64,000 nt of DNA from Malus domestica (Eukaryota > Streptophyta > Magnoliopsida > Rosales > Rosaceae): the NCBI RefSeq assembly GCF_042453785.1, contig NC_091674.1, positions 27,383,001 through 27,447,000 of the forward strand. Reading direction: 5' to 3'. The first letter of the stretch is position 1, and the number at the start of each line of letters is the position of its first letter. This document shows positions 43,901-56,800 of this stretch, one piece after another. The position numbers and the translations under genes are program-made. The notes under the pieces were generated by a model. The model ran no database searches. It was not told where the DNA came from and worked only from the letters and a program-made list of their open reading frames with translations.

Positions 43901-46900
43901 CTTCTGAAGTCGATTCAAATGCAGTGGATAATAAAATGCAGAAGCACCATCAGCTGTGCAGGAGGCTTCATGACATGTGCACATCAACCTGCAAGTTACT
44001 GACTGAACATGTTCATCGTGAAGAACTTGAGCTCTGGCCCTTGTTTAAAGAATGCTTCTCCATTGAAGAGCAAGAAAGGATTGTAGGATGCATACTTGGT
44101 AGAACAGAAGCAAAAATATTGCAAGATATGTTACCTTGGCTAATGGACGCTTTGACACAAGAAGAACAGCAAGTCATGATTACTCTATGGCGCCAGGTCA
44201 CACGAAACACGATGTTTGATGAGTGGTTGAGAGAATGGTGGGAGGGATATGAGACAGCTAAGTTGGTAGAGGAGTCCATTGTACCTCCTTCATGGACTGA
44301 AGATCCATTGGAGGTTGTCTCTGCCTATCTGTGTGGATCGAGTGAACAAGAAGGAAGATGCTGTAACAAAAGTATCAATTTTCCAGAAAAAGATTCCCAT
44401 AGTGCTAATACCAAGCCATCGGAAAATAGTGAGGTGGGTTATAAGCCAAAAGGTCCTGGAGGTGACCAATGTATTTCCACTGATACAGAATGTACAAGAC
44501 TTTGTGATGAAGGTAACAAGAAGAAGTTACAAGAAGTTGAAAATGCCACAAATCAAATTGATGATCTAGGTCACCTTTTGCAAAGAAGCCAGAAATCCAA
44601 GTACTGTGAGTGCCTGCTGACACTTAGTCAAGAGGATATGCAGGCTGCAGTAATAAAAATCTCCCGTGACTCTTCCTTGGATCCTCAGAAGAAACCACAT
44701 ATGATCCAGAACCTGATAATGAGGTTGGTCAATTTCTGTCCTAATTTTCGTTCTGTTATTGTTTTCTGTCCTTGTTTAGGAGGAACATAGAATTCCAATT
44801 TATACATGTCAGAGTAAACTGAGTACACCATCGACATGGGTATTCCTTATAAGAGGCAAAAATATCTTGGTATGTGTACAAGGTATTTGAGTATCATCAA
44901 TTACCAATGTGTTCTATTGCTACTGTAAGAGCCAAATCCTCTATGGCTACTAGGTTTCTCCTATTTGTTGAAGCAAGAGTGTCATGCTACTTGATTTCTC
45001 CTATTTGTTAAGTTACCATCGATCCTAATTAACAAGAACTTAAGATGTTAGGAAGGGTGTCCAAATATCAAGTTAAATCAACAATACGCATATGCGTACA
45101 CACACATGCACACACCCCTTTAGATGACGGCCTACAATACAACTTATTTAAGTTAGACCGCACACATGATCACAAAAATTACCAGAAACAGGGTTCAACA
45201 AGATTCTAACACAAGATCAAACAAAAACTGATACTATGTTAATGTATTGTTAATCCCAAAACTTAAGCTGTTAGGAAATGAGATAATAAGAATGTGTATG
45301 CAGCTCAACTTAACAACAAACACTAACGCTAATTGAAAATTTTCTATAATCTTATTGATGGTCCTGATGACCAGATAATATATACTGTGTGCTTCCCTAG
45401 ACAAAAGTAGCTTATTTGATGTCACTAAAGTTGCTAAGACTTGTTAGTGCTTTTTCTTACTTTGTAATATGTCTCTCTGTCTGCTACATTCCCATGAAAT
45501 GTGACGTAAACTAAATGACAAACTTTCAATATTTATACTGTATCAGCCGTTGGATAGCCAGACAGAACTCTGAATTAACAGTTGCAAGTAATGGGAAAGA
45601 ATTTCCTGGTCAGCATCCATCCTATCATGACCCTCTTGGAGTAACCTATGGTTGTAAACACTATAAGAGGAACTGTAAGCTTTTTGCTGCCTGTTGCAAC
45701 CAACTTTACACTTGCATACGCTGCCATGATGAGATGGCTGATCATGAGATAGATAGGTATAAACATTATGAGTTATACAGTGCCTATGATTATTAATTTT
45801 ATAGTTTTCGTTCTCGTTTAATGTTTTTTCTGCTTATGCAGGAAATCTATAACAGAGATGATGTGCATGAAATGCTTGAAGATGCAGACAGTTGGGCCCA
45901 CATGCTCAACTGCATCCTGCAGTAACTTTTCCATGGCAAAATACTTTTGCAGGATCTGCAAAATATTTGATAACGAACGGTGATTATCCTGATTGGCCTA
46001 CTTTATTGTAGCTCTTTTCTCATAAGGTTATATATAACTTGTTGACTGGGTGACTTTAAGTTGAACCATAGATGGTACTATGCTGAATTGTATGCTAGGA
46101 TAGTCTATAATCTCAGTACCTCATTAGGCGATTTTGTTCTATCTATGGACTAGTCACCACAATGACAACCTTAAGGGATTTAAGCATTCAGTATATAAAA
46201 TTATGCTACCTTCCCATGCCAATTGGCTATCTTAATTTAAACTTACCGGTTCCAGATTTTTAATGGTTCTCATGAAGAAGCTGTTTAACAGGGTCATCTA
46301 CCATTGTCCTTACTGTAACTTGTGCCGAGTTGGAAAGGGATTGGGTATTGACTACTTCCATTGCATGACGTGTAATGCCTGCATGTCCCGTTCTCTATTG
46401 AAGCACACATGCAGAGAGAAATGCTTCATGGATAACTGCCCTATTTGCAATGAAGACATCTTCACCTCAAATTCTCCAGTGAAGTCCCTTCCATGCGGTC
46501 ATTTGATGCACTCAACATGTTTTGAGGTATTTCCCTTTCATAATTTCTTGCTTTTCTCCCTAGAGGTTTTGCAGACTTCTTAAATGGTACATCTATTCCT
46601 GCTCCTAGGCCTACACCTTTACGAATTATACCTGCCCAATCTGTGGCAAGTCACTCGGGGACATGCAGGTCAGTTACGAAATACCTTATATAGTCTTTTG
46701 CAGTTTCCTTGCTTATAAATTGTTAGGATTGAAGTGGTGAGCTGACAATATGGAATTTATTTTGCTGCAATTTATTCCTGCGTACTATGATTGGATGAGG
46801 GACTTCCAAGCACCAAGGAATTTTAGACTCAATTGTAAACACGCACTACAAAAACAGTGCCAATGAACTACTTCGGCACTACAAAATTACTACTAGTACA

Positions 46901-47572
46901 CTACAAATGCACTACAAAGACGCTAAACAAAGGACTTTCAAAATAACACCTTTCAAAGTTCCCTCAAATGTATTTCATCTAGCCATTTCAAGTCCCTCTA
47001 TTTGATTTTTGCAGTGCAAACATGACAATTCTACCAAAGGTTCTTTGAAACTTTAAAGTCCCCCATCCAAATGCACTATTAGAAAAAGATATAAACTTAG
47101 GAAACTAAAACACTGGTCTACAAAATATGTGGAGGAAGATGTTAGAATTTTCACCAATCTTTGTGATTGTTCTTTATGATTTGAAGAAACTTTAACCATG
47201 TGAATTCTATGCAGACGTAACTCGAGTTTGTCTTGAGCTTAAGCTTTGAATTGTATCCAACTGAGTTGTGTGATGTCTTGTGGCCCTCGAACCATATGAT
47301 TGTCTTGCAGGTGTATTTTAAAATGTTGGATGCATTTTTGGCTAAACAGGAAACTCCAGACGAGTACGCTGGCCAAACTCAGGTTTGTCATCCTATTTTT
47401 CTTGTCATACTAATTAGCTTCTAATTGCATCCAAACCTAGATGTGCATTGATCTGCTAAACAAATTGCAGGTCATACTCTGCAATGACTGTGAGAAGAGA
47501 GGAACTGCTCCCTTTCACTGGCTTTACCACAAGTGCCCCTATTGTGGTTCATACAACACCAGGCTTCTATGA
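40958..47572 (+). CDS. BTSL: BRUTUS-like hemerythrin/RING E3 ubiquitin ligase
   Basis: Twelve exons give 1275 residues: 40958-41251, 41524-41748, 41868-42062, 42137-42486, 42576-42807, 43009-44723, 45547-45756, 45842-45979, 46292-46526, 46609-46668, 47311-47382, 47471-47572. All phases close. Order: N-terminal hemerythrin domain (HKALQAEL, HCSAEDEVIF, QHMLKEEQQVFPL), a degenerate middle hemerythrin-like region, a second clear one (about residues 610-830: FHKALKKDLEYL, EHVHREELELWPL), CHY zinc finger (from about 1020), CTCHY finger, RING finger (CPICNED...CGHLMHSTC) and a C-terminal rubredoxin-like knuckle (CNDC...CPYC). Plant homologues are nuclear/cytosolic ligases that bind iron through hemerythrin domains and restrain iron-uptake transcription factors. 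Two well-kept hemerythrin domains fit BTSL rather than BTS. The start at 40958 fits the family better than an upstream frame. Confidence 0.95.
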
Positions 47573-47755
47573 CGCAATTCCAAACGGAACTGCTCCCTTT
47601 CACTGGCTTTACCACAAGTGCCCCAATTGTGGTTCATACAACACCAGGGTTCTATGATGCAATTCCAAACGGAACTGCTCCCTTTCACTGGCTTTACCAC
47701 AAGTGCCCCTATTGCGGAGACTTCTATGACGCAATTCCAAACGGTACCATGACTG
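47501..47755 (+). repeat. 85-bp tandem repeat of the last BTSL exon
   Basis: Units start at 47501, 47586 and 47671. Each carries ggaactgctccctttcactg and the CPYC-coding part of the rubredoxin-like knuckle. Only unit 1 is translated, because the stop at 47570 lies within it. The unit length is not a multiple of three. Unit 3 diverges at its end. Confidence 0.93.
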
Positions 47756-48160
47756 TTTCAAAGCTATTTTATATGTAAATAAAAGCTCGTACTAGTATAT
47801 AAATCTCACTAGTTATGAATATCTATTAAGTTTCCCCATTTTGAGGAATTTCATAAAATTTCCAATTAGAATTTGCCTTGTTATCAGATATATATTACGC
47901 TATAGCTAGTAAGAGTTGAAAAACTAAGTAAAATATTTATTCGAGTAAACAAATTGTCAGTCATAAACTCAGGTGTAGAACATTGAAGTTAAAAGAAGTA
48001 AGGAGCTCCGTATTGTTGGTTTTTATTAACAAAAACAAAAAGAAGAAAACAAAATTGTTGGTTTCTCGTGTGAATAATCAAATTCGTAACAGAAAGAAAT
48101 TAAACGAATAATAGAAGAACAACAACCACACTGCTTTATCTAGTTTATGCTTACTGATCA
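47756..48160. other. Intergenic between convergent BTSL and LBD genes
   Basis: About 400 AT-rich bases between the stop codons of two convergent genes, presumably both 3' UTRs. No gene seen. Confidence 0.6.
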
Positions 48161-49229
48161 TCAGTTGACACTGGTTAGACTAAAGCATGCTGCAGCATTC
48201 TTCAATGCATTCTCTGCATGCTCCATGGATCGTGTTGTGTCCTTGAACGATTCTTCCGAGCTGCAAGTAAATTCTCATCATTTAGTGAATTACAGTTGCA
48301 TATCCACTTAGATTCAGCACTGCATCTCTTTGAATCGTAAAGATAAAAATTTGAACAAATACATAACCAAAGTGATAAAAAAAAATGTACCTTGAATCAT
48401 AAGCCTCTTTGGAATCAATGTATGACTGTCTATCATCGATGGTGTCAAAGAACGGATGCAACTCATCATAATCTTGAACAACTTCAGGTTGGATAGAGAG
48501 CGGCTGAAGAACTCCGAGTTCCGATTGAATCGCCTCAGAATTATTATTGTTGTTGTTGCTGTTGTTAGTCATAAAAGGATTCGAAGTCCACATCGGATTT
48601 CCAGCATCATTATTATTGTTATTGGTGTTGGTGTTGATGATGTCTTTGGAGTCAATATTATAAGCAGCAGAGCTGTAAGCAGCATCACTGCTGTTAGAGT
48701 AAGATTGCTGTTGGTATTGATTTACTGGAGCCACCGCGGTGGCATTGTTGTTATTATTATGATTATAAGGGGGAGGATTGTGAATGAAAAGTGGGAGGGG
48801 ATTGTTGGGCGGAGCCATCCCTAGCTCTAACTGTGACGTCACGTATTCCGGCATGGACGAAATCTGGTGCTGTTGCTGGTGGTGCTGTCTGTACATTGCC
48901 AGCTGTTGATGAACAGCTTGGAGCTCTTCCTCCGCCACAAGGATTTGGTACTGGAGCTGCCAGATCACCTCCCAGCACCCGTAGACCGGAAACTTGTCGC
49001 GCACGTTAGCTTGGTATATGATGGACCTCATGGCCTCCAGCTTCTGGCGAGGTTCGAGATTTTTAAGTATTTTCAAAATGTTGCTGACTCCGAAAAGCTT
49101 GTGTGCGTTTTGGAACATTTTGGGTTGGTCCGGCGGGAAATAGGGAGCCAAGGGGCACTCCGCCCTGCACTTCCTTCGCTGGTACTTGCACGCGGCGCAG
49201 GCCTGGCTGGTGGTGCCCTTCAGGGTCAT
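48161..49229 (-). CDS. LBD27: LOB-domain transcription factor, LBD27/LBD22-like
   Basis: Two exons, 49229-48391 and 48260-48161, give 312 residues with a clean split Ser codon. The LOB domain starts near residue 10: the zinc-type C block (C-x2-C-x6-C-x3-C in ACAACKYQRRKCRAEC), the GAS-like region (FPPDQPKMFQNAHKLFGVSN) and the coiled-coil-forming segment that follows (VYGCWEVIWQLQYQI). The tail is rich in Gln and Asn runs, then ends SFKDTTRSMEHAENALKNAA and CFSLTSVN. The closest remembered relative is Arabidopsis LBD27 (SIDECAR POLLEN), a nuclear regulator of pollen division. The start at MTLKG matches that family, although the frame stays open upstream to 49421 with a hydrophobic Leu-rich stretch that is probably untranslated. 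Confidence 0.9.
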
Positions 49230-50879
49230 TTTTTGGATACCAAAATGAGATTGGAACCAATCAGAGAGCCGGGAAGGCGAAAAACCTCGAAAGCAGTTGG
49301 AGAGGAGGGTGATGCAGTGGTTGAGATTGAAGAGGATGAGGAGGAGGAGGAGGAGGAGAGTGGCGGTGAGTTGGAGGAGGAGGAGGGGGAGGAGAAATGG
49401 AAGTGGTGATATGGGGAACATTTTTTGGGATCTGAAAAGGTCTGGAAATGTGCGGATTTACTGGAAGCAGGGAGAGACTGAGTAAAAGAAAAGATTGAAG
49501 AGGGGAAGCGAAATTGGCGGGGGACTGTGAAGACCGTTGGGGACAAATGTTGGAATTTTGTAAGAGAAAAAGTCCTAAACTTTAGGGACACTTTTTTTTT
49601 TCTTTTTTTTTTAAATAGTCGTAGCCACTTCACACTGACCCCCTCCCTGAATGACGTGGCAAATCCCAACTTCTAGTTTCTAAATTTGATTTCTTTTGAA
49701 TTTTTGAGGTCACTGTGGTGAAGTCATGACTCTATTGATATGTGCAACACATGCCAAAATTATTAAACTTTTATCTTGTTTGTCATATTATGTAGACAAA
49801 TTTAAATTACATTGGAGGAAACCGAACTATGACTAGCAGTTAGACAAGTCTCTAGTCGAATGTATGCCAGGGTGTCATTCGCTTTTGTAAGATTTAAAGA
49901 GACATCACGAGTCCACTTTCCCAAATTAGAGAAAGTCGGCCTTAGTGACCTAACAATGCCGAGCAGAAGGGTTGTTTTACTATGGGGATAACATATCTTC
50001 CCCAAGAGTCAGAACTTAGACCTCCTCTACAAGAGAAGGAATACCGCTAGATTGTAGTTCTCGTAAAAACAAAGTTAAGAAGAGGAGAAAGGGCAATAGA
50101 TCTTCATTTTTAACCTAATTGTAGTATCAAAATGAAGCAACAAATTTACTGTAATCCGCAGTTCCAAAGACCCAAAAGGGGAAGGGCCATAAAGTGATCT
50201 ATACAAAAACCTTTTCAAAACTTGGGGAAAATTTTATATAAAAATTTAAAAGCGTCTCAAGCAAACACTTTAATTTTCTCAAACCTATATTCCCCAGTTA
50301 CAACTGTTACATCCTCTGAGAACCAACTGGTAATCAATGCCACTTATCGAAACGGCATATAGTACGCTCCTTAAATTCGCATAAATACGCCCAGACAAGC
50401 CGTAAATACGCATATATACGCCCAGAGAGGCTGTAAGTTCGCATACATACGCCCAGACAGGCCGTTGTAGTTGTTGCTGCCTTCTTCGTCGAAGAGTCCA
50501 ACCTTAAAGGAAAGTTGCAGGACAGTTACCTGATTGTGCAGAAGACTATTCGAAGGTAAACGTACCACAAGTTTAAGACTTTTCGGCTCTTCGATGGTGA
50601 AACTCTTTAGATACACGGTTCTTCGTCAAGGACCAGCTGCTCCCACAAAAATTCTTGATAATATCACAAAACTGTTGATTCTATATCATAACTCTGGACT
50701 TCGACCGGAACATTTATATCCTTTTTTTTTCTGAAACTGACGTTGCATACTTTACCGTCTAACTGGAAGGATGGAATGCGGTTGCTATGAACAATTCCTC
50801 CTAGTAGACGACGAAGGGATGTTACAACACCAATGCTCTCTTGCGAAGTCTGAAAACGTAATGAATTCCAGAAAAAAGC
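49230..50879. other. LBD upstream region and UCH-related 3' flank
   Basis: 49230-49500 has CT-rich 5' flank of the LBD gene. 49680-50300 shows nothing recognisable. 50300-50879 lies downstream of the UCH-related stop and holds the minisatellite at 50379-50465. No additional gene is supported. Confidence 0.55.
50379..50465 (+). repeat. Three-copy minisatellite, about 30-bp period
   Basis: Units begin at 50379, 50409 and 50440 with cgcata.atacgcccagac/g and end near gccgt. It lies about 0.4 kb downstream of the UCH-related stop codon, possibly in its 3' UTR. Confidence 0.85.
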
Positions 50880-53800
50880 CTAGTTTACAGCTTCAAAGAA
50901 AAGAACTTGTGGTTGCAAATGCCCTCTTTCACACATGGTAAGAACATCAGCCCAGCCACCAATCACCTGTAGACACATCAGATACAGATTATAACGAAGG
51001 CGGCAAGAAGAGCAAAATAAGGCATGATTTACACTAGAATAACCGACTTTACCTTGACAGTTTTATCATCGTACATAATCCAGCATCCACGGTCATGACT
51101 ATAGGCAAAGCAATGGTAATGTTGTCCATAGTAGCAAACCTAAAAGTAAATCGTAGATATGAGATAAAACAAGAGAGCGATATCTATAAATTCTTGTTGA
51201 GATTCAAAAGTTATGCACCAATAACATAGGAGCCAGTTTCCAATTAAACAAAAGAAATTGGATATATTAAAAATAAAAAGGCCAGAGGAATCCAAGTTTA
51301 TGGATAAGAAGTGTAAGCCGTTGTCATTTCACAACCAGAGGAAAAATACGCAATGAAGGTTGCATTTTGGGAAAACAGAACGCTACTATATGCATGACAA
51401 CAACATTGAGGGTTATCCAAATATGCATACCACAGAAACCAAGTTGTGAGTGGTCTTTGGATCCAGGCCACGATAAAGGACGCTGATATCTATCTCAGTA
51501 TTAAGAGCTGACAATGTTGCTTTGATGTCATCAGCACTCTCGCATGTCTTCTGCCAGCCCAAAACTGCATGACGAAACAAAAATGTTGATGAGTTTTCAG
51601 GGTAAGCCAGTTCCCCTCTTTACAAACATAAGTGAGCAATGAATATTCTCATGATAAGTCTTCTAGTCACCTGTTGTGAAAACATGTGGTGGGGTTGAAA
51701 GAATGTGATGGATATGGTTGAGCTTCCCGCAGCCACCAGCTTCAGAATCACAGGCTAACTGGTGATTCATCTCCACATGATTTAGAAGCTCGTCATAGGA
51801 GCTTTCTGCACACATAACCTGAATAGCAAAGAAAGATAAAAAGAGATAGGTGCAATCAGTTACGATGCCGAAACAGTAACAAGTTGCTTAGACTAAAAAT
51901 TTCAACCATCAAGAAAATAAACAATCATAAAAGCTGTTAACTGATACCTTCATTGTTCGTAGAGCACTGGCATTTATGTTATGGAAGAAGGAAGTATACT
52001 TGAGATGTCTGGACTCCAAACCACAATTGTAGCAATTCATTCGTTCGAAAATGTCCATGCCAAAGATGGAATGCACTATACAAGCATTGTTTGAACAATC
52101 CCAAGACCCTGGACAACTGCTTTCCACTGATTCAGCATCAGAAACACTTGAACCAGGAGTAAATGACCGGTGAAGACAATCAAATATGACCACCAAAACT
52201 TCAGAAGCATCATTCATCTGAGCCTGTACGGTTGCTAAAATGTTAGTACCAGCTTCCAAAAATGAAGATAAATTCATGACATATGAGCCAATTATGACTT
52301 CAGAATAATTGTAGAGTTGTACGAGAGGCAAGGGATACAATCAAATTCTCTAAATATACCTCCTGGAAGAAATTACTTTCTGGATACAGGTTGCTTAAAG
52401 CTATTCTCAAAGAAGTAGGGGCAACTGCTTCTCTACGAGTATCTGCAGATGCATTGCTCAAAGCAGTAAAGATTTCATACAATGCACAGACAACACAAGG
52501 ACTCCCCACATGAACATGCTCTGATGTTGATCTCCGAAGGAACTCATCTCGAAACAGTCTAATATGCCATAAAGACTGTAATGACAAAATTAAAAAGCAA
52601 CGTTTCACTATCAATAAGATGCTCAGGAAAAATGAACTAAGAACATAAATTTGACAAGCACTCACAGACCTGTATGATAACATTCAGAAAGCAGTTGTAT
52701 TCACCAACTTCATTCTTTAACCCTGTGCCAAATATATCGGTTTCATTCACATTTTCATTTGCGAAGTCATTGTGTAAAACACCATTATCTACATCCGGGG
52801 ATATTCTTCTGGCCATCCTCAATTTTGAAACTACAGGAAACTTCTGACGTTCTTGGAATGTGTCTGCGAAATAGCATGAATAAAAAAGGTCAGACAGTTG
52901 CACAAAATATCATACTATATGGTAAGTGCTCAGAGCCTCACCTGATGGCAAAAATGCATCAGTGAGACGGCTAGTAGTAGCACAACTTGACAAGGTTTAG
53001 CGTATTTTTAGACTGCATTATACACTCTCCACAAGCCCTCAATTTATCATTAAGCCCTCTATTAATCATACTTGGATCACATACTTGCTGTCTGTATATC
53101 TTTTGTTATTCATGCATGATTCCGAACCAGATTATTGCACAGAATTATATTTCAAGACGAAGAAATGCTCTCAATACCTACTTAATGCTTTTTCCTGATG
53201 ACAACAACTAAAACTGGTGCAAAATCTACCAGAGATGATAGCTTTTCGATTTTCCTAACAAGTCAAGGTTACTGATCTGACTCACTTACAGTTGTACTCT
53301 AACATGAACAAATCTGAGACTACTTATCTTATCTAGTTCATTGTAGACCATCCGACAGACTAGTCAAACAAATATGGAAATCATCATCAGTTAACTACAA
53401 ACATGGAGGCGGAATTTCTTCCCCACATACCTCAGCCCTACCATGGGTTGATCCTAGACCTCTTTATTATAGAGGGGTACCATTGTGACAACCATGGTCA
53501 GAGGTTTATACATGTAAAGAATAAGTAACATAACAAAGAGATCACATAAATAAGAGAATAATTTTACCTAGGCTTTGGCGTACGGCCTTTTTAAGGTCAG
53601 CTTGGAACCTTTCTTCATCATCTTCCTCTGCTCGTTGCTGTCTCAATTCCCTTGTTCCATTGTCTGCCAAAACAGTATAACCGGTTTTCACTTAACAAAA
53701 CTCATGCTCATATTAACGCCAAATTTCCCCAAAAAAAAAAGGATAGATGATCTTTGGTCATATTTGCAGAGCAGTAAAAACAGTGTGCTCAAATGAAAGG

Positions 53801-56800
53801 ACATAAACTTCATGCTAATGAGACCATAGGACGAATCACTAAGCATATAAAATTCTAATTTTATTATAAACTACTAGAAAACATTTTGGATGAGCAAGTA
53901 GAGATGAGGTTACCAAATAGAAATTCATACTACAAAAGAAATATCTTTTTATAAAGATATTACCAACAATCTTAGGTAAACATTTTCCCTTAACTATAAA
54001 ATGAGAATACGCAAAAGGACAAAATTGGTTAGTCAACAAGCAAACAATGACAGGGCAACTAATGTTGACATTGTTCAACGTACTGTCAAAATAATCAATC
54101 ATCGAAACTAGAGTGGAAACCATGAAGGATATGTAAACTTACTGTTGTTGGTAAGAAGATTGTCATGTGAACCCTCCACACTTGACCTCCCAACTTCAAC
54201 ATTTTCCTTTCCAGATGACAAGCCTCGAGACTTTCCATCAAGCACTTTTGTGGAACTCCTCTGTCTTCGGTTTTTCCTTCCTGTCCGTCGATCAGAAGGC
54301 AAATAACCATCATCTTCTAGAATTCCTCCATTTGGCAAGCCTGCTCAAGAAGATACACAATGAGAACATCTCCTATTATTAAATTAACCCTAACCTCATA
54401 CAACGAAATCCTACACCAACCTTGGTTAACTTTAGCTTGATGAGCACCAGAAACAGTAGGAGAATTGACTGGCACTGCAGAACCATTTGCCAGGTTAACA
54501 GGCACGCCTTCTAAATTGTTGGGGAATCCAATCTTCTGTGCCAACTGCTCCTAGAAAACACTTTCATTAGTTTTCCTACTTTCTCTAAATATCCTCTAAT
54601 TTAGACAGTATTCCTCTTCAAATATCTTTAGCATTCAGTTAAATATACCAATTATTTATTAAATTTAACCTAGAAAGAAGGAAACAGATACAAGAAGGGC
54701 ACAGCCTAACAATGATTACCTGGACAGAAGGCTTGAATGGCTCATTAACATCTTGACCATTAGCACAAGGCTCCAAGTTAACATCAAGCGGTCCCTCCAC
54801 CACCTTCTCTGCTTGCAATTGAGTAGATTTCTTATTTTGCTCAGCAAGGTGCTTCTGCTTAGCTTCCTTTTCAATTTGTCTTTGAAACTTTAACGTTTCT
54901 TCCAGCTTTCTTTCCTCTTCTTCAAGTTCAATTCTCCGTTTGCATTCCTCTTCCAGCTGTTTGAAGTCATCGCCATTCAAAGAAATCACCAGCTCAGAAT
55001 CTGGAAATTCACTACCAGATGCCCCTGGAAAGGAACTGCAGCAAGAGACACATCAAATATACATAAAAAATAAACTATAGCCAGTACCCAGCAATTATAA
55101 AGGAAGGATAACATTATGAGGTGGTTTGGTATTGTTGTGCTTTGAAAAAAAAACTGCTTCTGCTGTGCTGTGAGAATAAGCTCATTTTTGCTACTTCACG
55201 TTTTCAGCTTTTTTTCACCCAAAACTGTGAAAATAAGCTGTTTTTAAGTGTTTACCAAACACAATTTTGAGCTCAACTTTTTTTTATAAAAGCACCTCAG
55301 TACCAAACCAGTACTCAATACGACTGTGCATGTTAGGAGCAAGGAGACATACAGCTCAGAAGTCTCATCATGATGATAGTACTCGTCCGAAACCCCACTA
55401 CCCTACAGAAGTAAGAAAAAAAAATCGTATATAACGATGTCGTCGTGGAATTGTAACATACATATTGAACACCACAAAGAAAATAACAACCAGAAAACAC
55501 GATTAAAACCTTTGAATCTTTTGCTTTTCTAAACTCCTTGTTCTTCTTCTTATCCTTTGTTTTTTCCTGTGAATGTCTCAAATTATCGTTTACTCCTCTG
55601 ATACCTTTCTTAGAATCAAGTGCAAGTTCTGCCAAAAATGCTTCCCTTGCAACATCAGACTTTTCTGTGGCATCTTTCTCAGCCAGATCCTCCAAATGTG
55701 CCTATAGATATAGACACAAGAATACATACTGTTAAACTCAGAAGCTTTAAACATGGCACAAAGATTAAATTTGTTTAATACATACCCGCAGGTATGACTT
55801 CACTAGAGGCAACAGTATCGACCGATAATCATGGGCAGAAATAGGTTCAAGCTTAACTTCCATTTGCTGCATTCCAGTAACATTTTGCATAATCCGTGCA
55901 TCTATTTTGCTAAGCTGCATGAAAAAACAGCTGAGGTAAAATGGCAACGATCAATATCATTATTTTAATTAAAAGGTAAGCCAACTGAGAATCTATCAAC
56001 TGACCTCCACATATAATTGTTCTTTCCGTCTCTGAATTGCAACTTGTACACATGTGTCCACCTGATGTACATAATCTTTGGCTCTCCGATCATCATCTTC
56101 CCCAGGTTCCAAGTCACATAACTGAGAAGTCACACCACCATAAGTTTCCTCATATCCAAACTGATTAATATTTAGAGCTTCAGATTCTTTTAACACATTT
56201 GATATGGCATCTAATTCAATCCTACTGCCGAGGAACATCACATCATTCTCTCTCCCGAGAAGCTCTTCTCTCCTCTTCTTTAGAATGGACTCAAAGCTTC
56301 GGTGGGCAAACTCTGTGACACTTTCCCTCTTCTTACCTTCTTCAATACAAAGATCCTCCATTGCCTGTAATGCTTCTTCGTAGTTTAAATGCTCACATTT
56401 TCTCTCACAGAGAGACTGCAGGTGGTAAAACTCCTTTTCAAGCATCTGAAGGATTTCCATCCCTTGTTTTGTTTTCTCTTCTTTTGTGTGTACCCAGGAT
56501 GTCAGTTGTTCCCCACTAGTTGGACCTGCAAATATCCAGGACAGCAGAGCATCGGAATCAGGAGGAACCCCATTTTCATTACCAACGACAGCAACAGGAG
56601 CAGCGTCAGTGACAGGATGACCAACATTACATGTACATTCAGATGACAATAGACACTCATCCAAAATGAGGTAGGATGCATCTCCATTGAGAACAATCCT
56701 CTCTTTAATCTCTACACCCTTATTTGTGTTATTTGCATCATCCGCAGGACTGCTACTTTTGTCAGAATATCTACCTAAACCACAAGCATGGGACAGGTCC

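Noticed and set aside
48867..49409. A 180-codon open frame opposite the LBD gene
   Set aside because: It lies antisense to the LOB domain, and its Glu-rich end is just the complement of the CT-rich 5' flank.
49230..49421. Longer LBD protein starting at 49421 with a hydrophobic leader
   Set aside because: The upstream part is a Leu-rich translation of CT-rich DNA. Family members start directly before the C block, so the ATG at 49229 is preferred.
50379..50465. CRISPR-like repeat array
   Set aside because: Three imperfect head-to-tail units with no unique spacers, in a plant nuclear genome. It is a minisatellite.
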